From Luzula sylvatica (taxonomy: Eukaryota > Streptophyta > Magnoliopsida > Poales > Juncaceae), in the NCBI GenBank assembly GCA_946800325.1, contig OX326959.1, positions 35,330,908 to 35,394,907 on the forward strand: DNA of 64,000 nt, in the 5' to 3' direction. Below, in pieces: positions 36,656-48,615 of the stretch. Each line of letters starts with the position of its first letter. Within the stretch, counting starts at the first letter, position 1. Under the pieces are notes generated by a model, which searched no databases, had not been told where the DNA came from, and was given only the letters and a program-made list of their open reading frames with translations. The translations under genes and the position numbers were made by a program.

Positions 36656-37590
36656 CTTATTTTTCTTCCGCAAAACTCTTTGATAAAAAAAAATCCGAAC
36701 AAAATAACAAATAGGCATTGAACCGTTATATCCTTTGAGTCTTTGCTATAAATTTGTTTCATCACAATTCACTGAGTCGGTTTCACTCTACTTATCAACG
36801 TCATCTCTCTCACTAACACATTTTTTTTGTTTGATCACTGACAACGTTCTTATTTTCTCTCTCTCATACACAAACATACACGATTGTTCAATTCCGTCAT
36901 GAATAAAACAAAGCTTCGAGAGAACTTTGTCAAATGAAAACGATAACTTTAGAAAAAATGGGTTATTCCACAATTTATTTTTCTCTGTTTCTATTATAGT
37001 ACATGATTGTTCATGTGATTATGAAGATTTTAAATCGAATTCGGTAAAAAACACAAACAACAAGACCCCGTCTGTTGTTTCACGTGTCATCTCAAATAAT
37101 TTATCGGCCAACAACTCGATCACATCTTTTTCCAAAAAAATAATGGGCTTACTAAAGAAGGTAAAAAAAATCCCATCTTTTCAGAACCATCTTATTTTAC
37201 TTAATATATAAATTGAACTTTTGATTTTCAAGATTTTTTGTTTTAGCTCCTACATAGTACGTCGGGTTTTTTACACTTGTATGTCTACAATTTCATCTAT
37301 TGATGAATGAAACTGATGTTAAATTTTTTAAAATTAGTAATTTAACTCGCAAGGAAAAACACTAATATTTTGTATTATGATACTTTTTTTCAAAAATGCA
37401 ATGTTTTTTTTTTAATAATTTGTACACCAACTTACTATATTTCTGGATGAAATAAAATAAAAAACTAGCTAAAGTAAAAGACAAATATGTACAACATTAT
37501 TATCATGACTATTTTTTGTGACTATATAGGGTGAACTCGTATACCCCCCTCTCCGCTCTCCGCGTATTTTAAAGAAATCGGATTTGTCCG
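36656..37590. other. intergenic, one unidentified open frame
   Basis: A 94-codon frame at 36927-37211 (+) is rich in Asn/Ser/Lys, has no recognisable domain, and begins at an arbitrary ATG. I do not support it as a gene. Nothing else is seen. Confidence 0.35.
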
Positions 37591-37800
37591 GTTTTGAATT
37601 CATGACCTCCGAGAGACTTAGGTGGGTGCGTGACCATTTGAGCTAGCAAATTTTGTCGAGTTTTGAATTAATTACCTCTTAGAGACCTGGATGAGTGCTT
37701 AACTAACTGCTCGAGCTAGCAAATTTTGTTGAGTTATGAACCGATGACCTCTTAGAGACTAGGGTGAATGCCTAACCACTTTTGCTAGTAAAATTTTACT
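37591..37800 (-). repeat. tandem tRNA-like (SINE-head) units of about 70 bp
   Basis: Three head-to-tail units begin at 37596, 37665 and 37738 (spacings 69 and 73). On the minus strand a unit reads TAGCTCAAATGGTCACGC, then GAGGTCATGAATTCAA, which resemble tRNA A and B boxes at about the right spacing. Probably amplified SINE heads rather than tRNA genes: no cloverleaf can be drawn. Confidence 0.45.
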
Positions 37801-39349
37801 TATTTGTATCTATTTCGTGTTGGAAGAATTGATTTTGTCTATATTTTCATTTTGTTTTTTGGTGAAAGTTATTCAATACATAAGTTATTAAGCTTATTTT
37901 TTATCTGTAAATTTTTTCATACTGCGTAATATATTGCTCAAATCTATGTTTTTTTCTCAAAATAAATTATAACAACATATGTTATAGAAAATCGGATTAT
38001 CAAAAAGTAGATTGTATATTGAACATAATATGTACATTAAATAACTAAATAATTATATATTTTGATTGGTTATTTGATTTCCATGTAATGTAATTATTAA
38101 TTTTTATTTTAAATTTGAGACAAATTGGTAGAGAGAAATCAGAATCATACGAATCAGTCTCACCGAGGGTAGATTCATGCACATCAGATTCGATCAGAAT
38201 CAATAATACTGGCCTTAATTTTTCAAATTGCTCCTAATAAAATAATCTTGGTTTTTTGTTCCCTTTAAAGCAACCAATGCAATGAATTGAACATGCATGT
38301 GATGTATGTATATTACTATTATATATACTACTACAATAAAAACAACTTATAAAAAATATATAATAATTCTTTTATATATGTATAATGTGTATGTATAAAA
38401 ATAAATGTAAATAATTTGGTAGGACTTCATAGATTTACATCTAAGATTCTATATTTTATCGAACTATATACCTAGACATGATATTGAATAAGTAAAATAT
38501 AGGCTAGACATGAAAATATATATTAAAATCAAAATAAAAACTGTGTACCAAACATAACAAGCATATAAATCTATATTGATATTTCACTAAGTATATATTA
38601 CGATAAAGTCATGATAATAATATACTTAACCTGTTTCAAGTTGCCTTAAAATAAGCTTGACAGTGCTTAGATAGTGAAGTGCTCATTTACTATACAAAAC
38701 CAGTCATGATAAATTGATAATTAATAAAAAAATTGTATTAAACTTATTTATCATCTATAATTTCATGGCAATTACCATTTTTCAAGACTATCTACCTCAC
38801 ACATTCAATGCCGTGTACAAATTTCTGCATCAGTCATTTTAAAGTAAAAACAAAAAAAAATCTACATCAAACCATTTCAAAATAAGATGGCGAGAAAAAA
38901 TATGCAAAAACTTGTCAAAAACTTGTGCAAAGGAAACATGTTTTTACTTATTCAAAAGGTGTCTCTGTAACGGAGTTATTAACATTAAATACTCAAAATT
39001 ATATTACTATATGCGAATTTATATATTAATAAATCTAGTCTTAACTCTTGAAGTATGGAAAATGAAGTACTTGCTCTAGATAGAACCTCTAAGACTAATT
39101 ATTGGTAGAAGGAGACAAATTGTTCAAATAAATGAGGAGATTAATATTAATATGCCTCTTCATGCTCACTTAATATAATATGTAATCCTACATTAGTGGG
39201 CACCAACTACAGTAATGATTCTATTGAGCTATCTTTCTTTAAGACTAATCCTTATCTAATGCTTCACTAATATCATCATTATTAAAGGTGTAGAAAATTA
39301 GTACTAGTATATGAGTTCGAAATTTCTAAAAAATTATAATTCAAATACG
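37801..39349. other. intergenic, no feature seen
   Basis: AT-rich non-coding DNA; nothing recognised. Confidence 0.5.
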
Positions 39350-40310
39350 AGGAATGATTTTGCACTCCGAAGAAATGCATTCCGGAATTGTTCCTGTCCA
39401 CTGCCTGGTCCATTCATGCACTCGAGACTCGAGAGTTGCCTCTCTGTCCACAGCTCGATCCATTCTTCTCGACCCACGCTAGCCCTACGCATTGCTCACT
39501 GCTCCGGTCCCTTTCCACCATCTCTTATACATTTTTTATACTTTCTTTATACTATGAATAAAATATAGCGTTTTTATTATTGTTTATACTTTTTTTTAGT
39601 ATTTTATATATTTTTTTATAATGTGGATAAAATGTCTATTGTTATTTAGATTTTTTTATCATATATTTTTTGTATTATGAATTAGAAATATGTTGTTGTT
39701 TATATTTTTTTACTATTGTTTATATATTTTCTATACTTGGGATTAAAGATTCGTTGGTATTTATATTTTATATTATATCATTTTTATATTATGGATTAAA
39801 GATTAATTTGTTATTTACTTTTGAAGTATTATTATTACCTATATTTTACATTTGAGATTAAAAATGTGCTGCTATTTATAATTTTTTGACTATATTATGG
39901 ATTAAATATTTGTTGTTATTTATATAGTTTTTACTATTATTTATACTTTTTCTATACCATTGAAAAAATATGTTGTTATCTATATATTTTTACTATTATT
40001 TATATTTTTCTGTACTATAAATTAAAGATATATAAATATTTATTATTTACATATTTTTCTATATTTGTAAATAATATAAATATGAAGTTGGAAGGTATAA
40101 AAAACAAATATCTAAATCTGAAGGCAAAATTTTTATAGGATGATGTTCGAATATTAGGCGCTATATGTAAAAACGTCCGCTCGTCTATTTTTTGACAGCG
40201 CCTATTTACCCCTGCATTTTGTCACGTGATCGCTATGGTTAAAAGCGACGTTCCGAAATGTATTTATTCCGGAGTGCACCGGCAACTCCTTTTAAATTCA
40301 TTTTCTTTTA
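39350..40310. mobile_element. inverted-terminus element with degenerate tandem core
   Basis: Left TGCACTCCGAAGAAATGCA and right-arm complement TGCACTCCGGAATAAATACA begin an imperfect ~27 bp inverted repeat (both then reach TTCCGGAA/TTTCGGAA). The core, 39540-40080, is a degenerate tandem repeat of about 60 bp with the phrase ATTAAAGAT(A/T)TGTTGTTATTTA. No protein is encoded and the target duplication is unclear. Confidence 0.5.
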
Positions 40311-43300
40311 TATAAATAATAATCATCCAAATTAAACAGAAGAGGCAATTAGAATTGATCATTAAACAGAACATGTAATTTCAAATTAAATTAATTTTGT
40401 TTGGGGCAAGTAATAATGATGATTATTATTTAATTATTTAATGTAGCATGAATGTCAGAGTAAGGAAGATAGCATATTAGCATGGAGGTACACGCACAAA
40501 TGTTACCGCATACATAGACAGTCCTTCCTCAAGTTTCCTAATACCTAATTAAACTATTAAACTATCATTATTATTATACGACCCTTATAATATTTCCCTC
40601 TTGTTATATTCTATTCATAATTTCACCCCTGCCCTTCTAAAACCCTAAAATATCACAAAAAACTCAAAAAAAAAATAAAAAATAAAGAGAAGATATACAG
40701 AGAAATGCTAAAAATAATTCATAAAAAAAAATCCATAAAAGAATTCAAGGACCAAAATATATTGTTGAAATTAGAAATATATATTCTTGTATTTATCAAA
40801 ATATATTGTTGAAAATATATTATTTTATTCTCAATTTTAACCATGTTAACATATTGGATTCTTTAGTATATTTTTGCTAATTTGAAGAATATATTTTTTC
40901 TAATTTCATCGGTATATTTTGCAGTTGTGAATTCTTTTTTGATTTTTTTTTCGGATTCTCCTTAGCAAGTTTGTATTGTTAATTATACGATAACTGTATA
41001 TTTACCGAATTATTTTTACAAAATCTTCACTGAATGACTAATTTTTTGCAGTGATTCGGTGTTCTACTTCTGTGAGTGTACAATTGTTCATTAATTATAT
41101 TATACATATTTGAAAACTCTATAAACTACTTTCTTCATAATAGGTGTATTAGTATTGTTTTTGAAAAGTAATTTTTTTTGTAAGGGTATACATGATATTT
41201 TATTTTTGAAGGGTATGGATGAGAATATGCCATTATATTATTGTATTGAGGGTATGGAAGACATTAACCATTGCCGTTTGATTTGATGACAAACCAATAC
41301 TTGCCTCCCGGGGGATGTGCAAATTGATCCCCCTCTGTGAAGATACCTAACGCCGTTATCTTGCTCAATAATTGCACTTTATTAATACTTTAGTACTTCA
41401 TTATTTTATCCCTAATACCTAATTTACTTGTATTCCTTCTAGTACCCCCCAACTTTGCCCTTTTTGTTGTACTTTTTAGTTATCTGATTACTTTGTCAAA
41501 TACAAACTATTAAATTTGTATGATTATTAAAATTAATTTTATAAATAGAATGATTCGATTTTTGAAATATATATACCAATAAAATAAATAAATTTAGATT
41601 TACGAGAAAAAAAAAATATATATATTATTCAGAATTTGTTATTATTGTTTGATCTGCACATATATTTTCTTTTTGTTCCGCTCACAAAAAATATATACCC
41701 AATTTTTTTCCAGCGATCTAGGTAAATTAATTTATTAATTTCAACTGTTTTAAGAGGTTAGAGAATTAATTATGTCAAACTTTAGCATCGTATTTTTATA
41801 AAATTAAGAAGTAATGCATGTTTTTTCTTCAAGTTCTTAAATATATTGTTCTTCAAGTATTTTTTTTTACTTCATTTTTAAAAGTCGTGTGAATTAAAGC
41901 ACATCTTTTTACATTCAAATACTCATATTTTCTTTCTTTAAATTATGTTTAGTTTTCTCTGGTTCTTATATTCTAAAATATAATTTAAAGATAGAAAATA
42001 GTCATATTATTGCGAATGAAGACGTATAATTGAATTTTAAGAAAAAGATAGAAAATAGATTATAATATTTCGAATCGTGTGTTATTTTCTTTAGTTATCT
42101 TACTAGTTGTTTAAGTATATTGTCTAATTGATAGATTATTACTAGTATTAAAAAGTGAATTAAGTATTCAATATATTTCATTTCTTCTCCAACTTACATT
42201 TTTCTCTCTTTTTTTGTAACTTAATTTGTCAAATTATTTTTTCACTTAATGCTACTAACTATGAAGATAGATAAATATACCTCCAAGATGAGTGACAAAA
42301 TCGAAACAAGTATGTCATTGATAGACTCATTTTTCAAATAAGTTTTGATGGAAGAGTCGACATGTCATGTTTGTTTCGATTTTATGATGGTGCCAATTTT
42401 AATTTTAATTTTTTCAATTTTTCTTTTTGAATTATTTTGAATATATGTCGAGGATCTAGTAAGTTATTTCTTACTTTGTACATTTCCGAGAATAGATTCT
42501 ATTGAAAATTTGATAAATATTTGATGTTTAGTATTGGCCATTTGGATATTTCATGGATTTTTTGGGTGCAAAAAATGTGTGCATGAAGGGAAGTTCACAA
42601 TAAATAAATAAACCGGGCGGTTCGATCGAGGCTGTCTGAACCGGGCTGGACCGGATCCAAACCGGGAAACAGCTTTAATTTTAAAGCCTTTTATATTACA
42701 GGCATCTGTCAGTAATCAATAGGGTCAGTTACCGTCACTGACCGGTCATTATGGGGGCCGATTCATACAAGAAAAAGGATCGGTGATGAGAGTAAGCTCA
42801 CCGCCCGGTAGACGGTAGTGTCGGAGGTGACTCCAACATATATCACACGCTGCTGGTCCCTTCTTATTTTTTCTGTTTATTTTTACAGTTTAGACCTTGT
42901 GGAAATTGAATATTTGTTTGTGATTTTATTGGAGAGATTTGTTTTTAATTCTTTTGGGTGGTTTGTAGCTCCCAATTTTTGTCTCCGGTGGATAAAGATA
43001 GTCAAGTTATAACTTATTTTGACATTGAAATCTTTATTGTGTATGAAATTAAATTGTTTTTTTAATTGTTGATTTTATATTAATTAGAGTTTAATAAAAT
43101 TTAAATATTCATTTATTAAAAATATAATATTTAATTTTATTCAAATTATGAATGAACTAATAATTAATCAGTTAATTAATTAACTAATTTTATTCGTATT
43201 ATTAATAAACTAACAATTAATCAATTAGATGAGCTATATAAACTCTCACAGCTAGGTGTTACTGATTTTGTAATTTATAAATATCTTTATGTTATTTCTA

Positions 43301-44209
43301 AATATAGAAAACGTAATTATAATTTTGTATAATTAATATATTCAAATTGCTTTTTGTATAAAAAACACCATTTGTTTTTATTTGACGATGTGTATTTTTT
43401 TATTAAGTATGCTAACTAAACACGTGTCTTTGTGGAACATCATACGTTACATGACTTGTCTTGTCGTTTCGTATTCTCCGTATCTCAGTTATGTATTACT
43501 ATTAATTATATCTATTTCTGTCCTTCATAACTCATTTACTCCAAATATCTAGACATTTCAGAGAGTATCTCGTGTGCATTCAGAATTGGAATCGTGCATA
43601 TAAAAATATGTCAAGTTCTTAAGTCATTCAATGAGTATCTCATACACATTCAAAATTGAAATCTTGCATATAATAAATATCCAATACTTAGGTATTTCGG
43701 CGAGTACTTATGTATATTTAAATTGAAATTATCCATACAAAATAAATGAAGTTATTAGACATTTCGAGTCGTAATTTTTTTAATATGTCAAAATGATGTT
43801 TTATTTTCATTTATTGTCTACATATGTTCGATGAGTTTGTTTATGTTCCAACCATCATGAAAAATTTAATTTAAACACACATATTTTTAACTGCCTATTA
43901 TGAATTATTTTCTTTAAATGTCATGACTTATCTTAATTTGAAAAATATAAATAACTAAACATTAAAATTTTAAATTATATTTTCAAAATACTTAATTATT
44001 ATTTAACGACAGTTGTAAAAAAAGTACGAATGTTTAAATAATTGGAGTTATTTAAATAGAAATCTCCGTAACAACACATTTGTGCAGCAAATTGGAGTTA
44101 TTTAAATAATTGTTTCCCTCCAAATATTTAAATAAACCCACTATTGCAAGGAATACACCTTTAATACAAAAATTACGAATGTTTGGAGGGTTATATATGT
44201 AAAAAAAGT
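40311..44209. other. intergenic, ARF upstream
   Basis: AT-rich non-coding DNA. At 42610-42790 there is a GC-richer patch with ACCGGG/CCCGGT words resembling the ends of the hAT-like element at 29108, perhaps a fragment. No gene is supported. Confidence 0.45.
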
Positions 44210-44501
44210 ACCGTCTCTTTCATTTTCTACTCCCTTCAAAGAGACCGAGAGCCAGAGAGAAAGGGAAAAAAATAATAAAGAGGTAAAGTGGAGGGAAGAA
44301 AAGGCGAAAACTTTGAGCGAAATTGAGCAAGGAGAAGATTAATTCTAGTTTTTGAAGGGAGATCCAGCTGATTTGTTGCTGGTTTTGGTGATTTTGGCGA
44401 TCTATATTTGGTGGTTTGGAGAGATCAGTGTTTTAATCTTTTCTAGGGTTTGGTTTTTCTGTGGATGAGATTTTTTGAAGAGTATTTGTAAAAAAATCGG
44501 G
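44210..44501 (+). promoter_or_regulatory. likely 5' leader of the ARF gene
   Basis: A purine-rich stretch (GAGAGCCAGAGAGAAAGGG and similar) followed by a non-coding leader leading to the ATG at 44502. The transcription start is not determined. Confidence 0.45.
44465..44491 (+). other. upstream ORF of eight codons in the ARF leader
   Basis: ATG at 44465 opens MRFFEEYL and stops at TAA, 44489-44491, ten bases before the main ATG at 44502. If it lies in the mature leader, it would force reinitiation or leaky scanning. Upstream ORFs are known to tune translation of several Arabidopsis ARF mRNAs. Confidence 0.5.
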
Positions 44502-47500
44502 ATGAATTCGGCCGTTTCAGTACAGAATGCAACTGGTATGTGCCATATCTGATTTGCTGCTCTTGTTTTCTTCTTCTTCTAGAATTTGATCTATTCTGGT
44601 TGGTTTTTTGTTGAGAGTAGAATTTTCTGTTGTTTTTGTTGGAATTTTGTTGAAGTTTGCTTACTCAAGGTCAACTGAAACTTTGCTGAGGTCTTTGTCT
44701 CTGAAATTCTCAGGTTTTGAATGGTTATATACTGTAATTCTCTCTTGCAAGGGGTTAATTCAAAATCCACGATCTGTTTTCTTCAATTATGTAACTATAA
44801 AACTTCAGAAGTTTTTCATCCCGTGAAAAGAGATTTATTTTGCAGTCTTGTTGGAAACTTTGGAAATTATGCTTTCGCATGTATTTGATAATTACTTGCC
44901 CTGAATTCGTACTCAACTCTGATTGAATTTTTGTACCTTTTCTTCTCATCTGTTTAAATTAGGTTTTAGGGTTCACTGTGCTCTAGACAAAATTTCATTT
45001 CCACCTTGAAATTGTTGTGATTTTGGACTCTTTTTAGTCCAAATTTGTCATCTTTACTGTTATTTTCTTCTTTTTGGAGTTCAAATTAGGTTCCGGTCTT
45101 TCGATTTAGTTACATCTCTATACAATTAGGAAAACTAATACTCTCCTCTTGAATTACGAAATTAGTATCTTGCGCAAAGGTTTTTGATTAAATCATATCC
45201 TTCTCCACTGTATTCAGAGATAATTGTAGCTTTATACAAGGAATTACAGTCTTCATCAGTAAAATTTGAAATTACTGGCATTTTTTCTTCATATTGTTGT
45301 TATTTCTAGATCCTCAATTGTATAGCCTATGCATCTTCCAAAAAATCTTACAAACATCTTAACGGGTTTAATTAATCCTTCCAAAACTCAAATCTTTCCA
45401 ACACAGCTGATTAATTTCTTGATTGAACCTTGCGAAAGTAAAATATTATATTACAACAAACTAAAATTTATATTCTTTTGTTCAATTCAGGTTTATCAGA
45501 TCCATTATATGCGGAACTATGGCACGCCTGTGCAGGCCCTCTCGTCAACGTTCCTCAAAAAGGGGAACTTGTTTTCTATTTCCCTCAAGGCCATTTAGAA
45601 CAGGTAATATAATATATTCAATCATTCCTTTATTTCCATGAATTTTTAGTTCAATTTGAGCCTTTTTCTAAGTTAGTTTAATATGAATTTTTGATTTTAC
45701 AGGTGGAAGCCTCGATGAATCAGGCTACCGACCAGCAAATGAGCATGTATGATCTTCCTCCCAAAATTCTTTGCAGGGTTTTAAATGTCGAACTCAAGGT
45801 ACTTAATTTCTTCATATTTTATCTTCATTTCAATCTCAAAATACTTAATTTCCTCAATTTTTTGGGTTTTGAACCAGGCTGAGCAAGACACAGATGAAGT
45901 ATTTGCGCAAATAATGCTTCTTCCAGAACCCAATGTAAGTTTTCCTTTGAACCCCCTCATAAAACACTAAATTCATCACGAACCCTCGAAAGCAATCTTA
46001 TTTGATTTTGTGTACTTGTACAGCAAGACGAGAATAGTGTGGAGAAGGGGACGGGAGGCGTGACATTAGCGAGCCGAGGAAACGTGAGGTCATTCTGCAA
46101 GACTCTGACTGCGTCAGATACGAGTACACATGGCGGCTTTTCTGTTCTTCGTCGCCACGCCGACGAATGCCTCCCTCCTCTCGTACCTCTCTTTCTCTCT
46201 CATCTTTTATTTATTTATTTTTACTACTTTAAATTAAAATAATTATTTAATTACGAATTAGGATATGAGTCAACAACCACCCACACAAGAATTAGCCGCG
46301 AAGGATCTTCACGGCGTCGAGTGGCGATTCCGTCATATATTTCGCGGTAATTATTAACTTATTATTATTATTATTTTTATTTTATTCAATTATATAATTT
46401 ATTTTTAATTTTTTATCAGGGCAACCAAGAAGGCATTTACTACAGAGTGGATGGAGCGTATTCGTGAGTTCCAAAAGACTCGTAGCCGGCGACGCCTTCA
46501 TATTCCTCCGGTAATTCTCAAAAAAACTCCCACAATTTCAAAAACACCCTTGCAAAAACTGAAAATTAATAATTTGCAGAGGAGAGAGTGGGGAGCTTCG
46601 AGTAGGAGTGAGAAGGGCGATGCGACAATTAACGAACGTGCCCACTTCGGTCATATCCAGTCACAGCATGCATCTCGGCGTTCTCGCCACCGCTTGGCAC
46701 GCCGTCAATACCAAAACCCCTTTCACCGTCTATTACAAACCTAGGTCCGTTATATTTTCATATATACCCCTACAAATATCAAATTATTATCTTAGTACTA
46801 ACTAATGATATTAAACAGGACGAGCCCATCTGAATTCATTATTCCCTACGATCAATACATGGAGTCGGTGAAGGCTAATTATTCTATCGGCATGCGATTC
46901 AAAATGCGTTTCGAAGGCGAAGAGGCTCCTGAACAAAGGTATTTTATTATTAATTTTTTATTTTATTAATAAAATAATATATAATAATTTGGAATTTGTG
47001 AGCAGGTTTACTGGGACGATAGTTGGGTTAGGAGAGGTGGAGCCGATCGTGTGGCGCGATTCGAAATGGAGATATTTAAAGGTGAGATGGGACGAGAACT
47101 CGTCGATACCTAGACCGGATCGGGTCTCGCCTTGGCAAATCGAACCCGCTTCGAATCCGCCCGTTAACCCGCTACCCGTTTCCAGAATTAAGAGACCTCG
47201 TTCTACCACTCTTCCTGCCTCCCCCGATTCCTCTGTTCTCACCAAAGAAGGTAATTAATTTATTCATTTGGTGGTAAATGATATATGAAAACTAGGTAAA
47301 CAAAATTAATGAATTTGTTCTTGCAGGTATGAATAAAGTTCCGCAAGGACAAGAACAGGTACCGAATCGCACGAGTAACGTATCAGAAAGTACCGATTCA
47401 GACGCGGCGCAGAAACCTATATTGTGGACTAACTCGAATCAAATCGATACTTCTTGGATTCAATTATCTCGCCAAAACGAAATTTCAAAATTCAATAAGA

Positions 47501-48615
47501 AGGAAACCCATTCTCATTCGCCGTCTGCGTTTCGTCCCGTAAATACCGGTACGAGCATGAATACCGGTACGGATCCGCGCGGGCCGTACATGAACTTTTT
47601 CGAAGAATCTCCAGGTGGATTCCTTGCTAATCATCATCATCATCAAATAAAACCCCAAATTCATCCTAATTACGAAACGGCATTTAACATGATGATTCCA
47701 AACCAACAACCACCTTATTCGTTTGACATGGGCGATTCCAATTCTTCGAGGGTTCAAAACATAAAATTCCCACAAATGAACAACTCAGCATGGTTTGCCC
47801 AACCGAAAGTTTTAAGGCCTCAACCAATCGAATTATCGAAACAAAAAGAAAATATGAATGTTTCCAACACAGGAAGCTACAAAATATTCGGATTCGAATT
47901 GAATTCGAGTCCCATGCACGCGACTCACGATCCGAGCATGAACGCGTCTCTTACGAGTGGACACATGATGAATCAGAATGCTGTCATGGAAGCCGACTCG
48001 CACGCTGAGGTGTCGAAGAACTCTATCAGTACGGGTCCGCTCGTCAGTGAGAGTACCGACAAGTGTCACACAGTCGGTAAAGACAGCGTTCTTAAATCCC
48101 AAACAAGTTCCACTCGTAGCTGCACAAAGGTATTTCATAATTTTTACGAAATTGATAATTTAATGTATTAATAATTAAATGAATTAATAATTAATGAATT
48201 GCTTTGGGTATTTTTGTAAAGGTGCAAAAGCAAGGAACTTTGCCAGTGAGATCGATAGATTTGACGAGGTTTAGTCAATACGAAGAATTGAAATTCGAAT
48301 TGGATAAAATGTTTGAATTCGAAGGCGAATTGGTGGGCCCGAATAGTATTTGGATGGTTGTTTACACTGACGACGAAGGCGATATGATGCTAGTTGGTGA
48401 CGATCCGTGGCAGTAAGTCTTTATTTCAAAATATTAATAATATCGTAAATACCCCTCGTATTTATAATATTTGCACGAACAGGGAGTTTTGTAGAATGGT
48501 GCGAAAAATTTACATTTACACAAAGGAGGAAGTGCAGCAAATGAATTCCAAGTCTTTGAAGCCTCGCTCTGACGAGGCGGCGCCTTTTGTTGGAGACGGA
48601 AATGACGGAAATTAA
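44502..48615 (+). CDS. ARF: auxin response factor, ARF1/ARF9 (class B) type
   Basis: A transcription factor that binds auxin-response elements (TGTC) in the nucleus. Exons: 44502-44535, 45491-45603, 45703-45798, 45878-45934, 46024-46182, 46262-46346, 46420-46510, 46580-46744, 46819-46938, 47006-47250, 47327-48129, 48222-48412, 48483-48615. They join in frame to 763 residues plus TAA. Order: dimerisation segment ([20 protein letters not shown]), B3 DNA-binding domain ([21 protein letters not shown] through [16 protein letters not shown]), ancillary ARF domain ([12 protein letters not shown] to RVSPWQIEP), a Ser/Asn/Pro-rich middle without long Gln runs (repressor type) holding the family motif YKIFGFEL, and a C-terminal PB1 domain. 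The PB1 keeps both its lysine (VQKQGT) and its acidic [14 protein letters not shown] face, so it can interact with Aux/IAA and other ARFs. The first intron is about 955 bp. Which ARF of the clade it is cannot be decided by eye. Confidence 0.94.

Noticed and set aside
36927..37211. 94-codon plus-strand frame
   Set aside because: Low-complexity Asn/Ser/Lys composition, no domain, no supporting splice or promoter context.
47080..47095. GTGAGA after YLK in the ARF exon as a possible splice donor
   Set aside because: The frame runs through as YLKVRWDEN, the conserved ARF sequence, so the word is exonic.
47485..48138. Long minus-strand and alternative-frame ORFs inside the ARF exon 47327-48129
   Set aside because: They are shadows of the ARF middle region, whose plus-strand frame is continuous and splices in frame on both sides.
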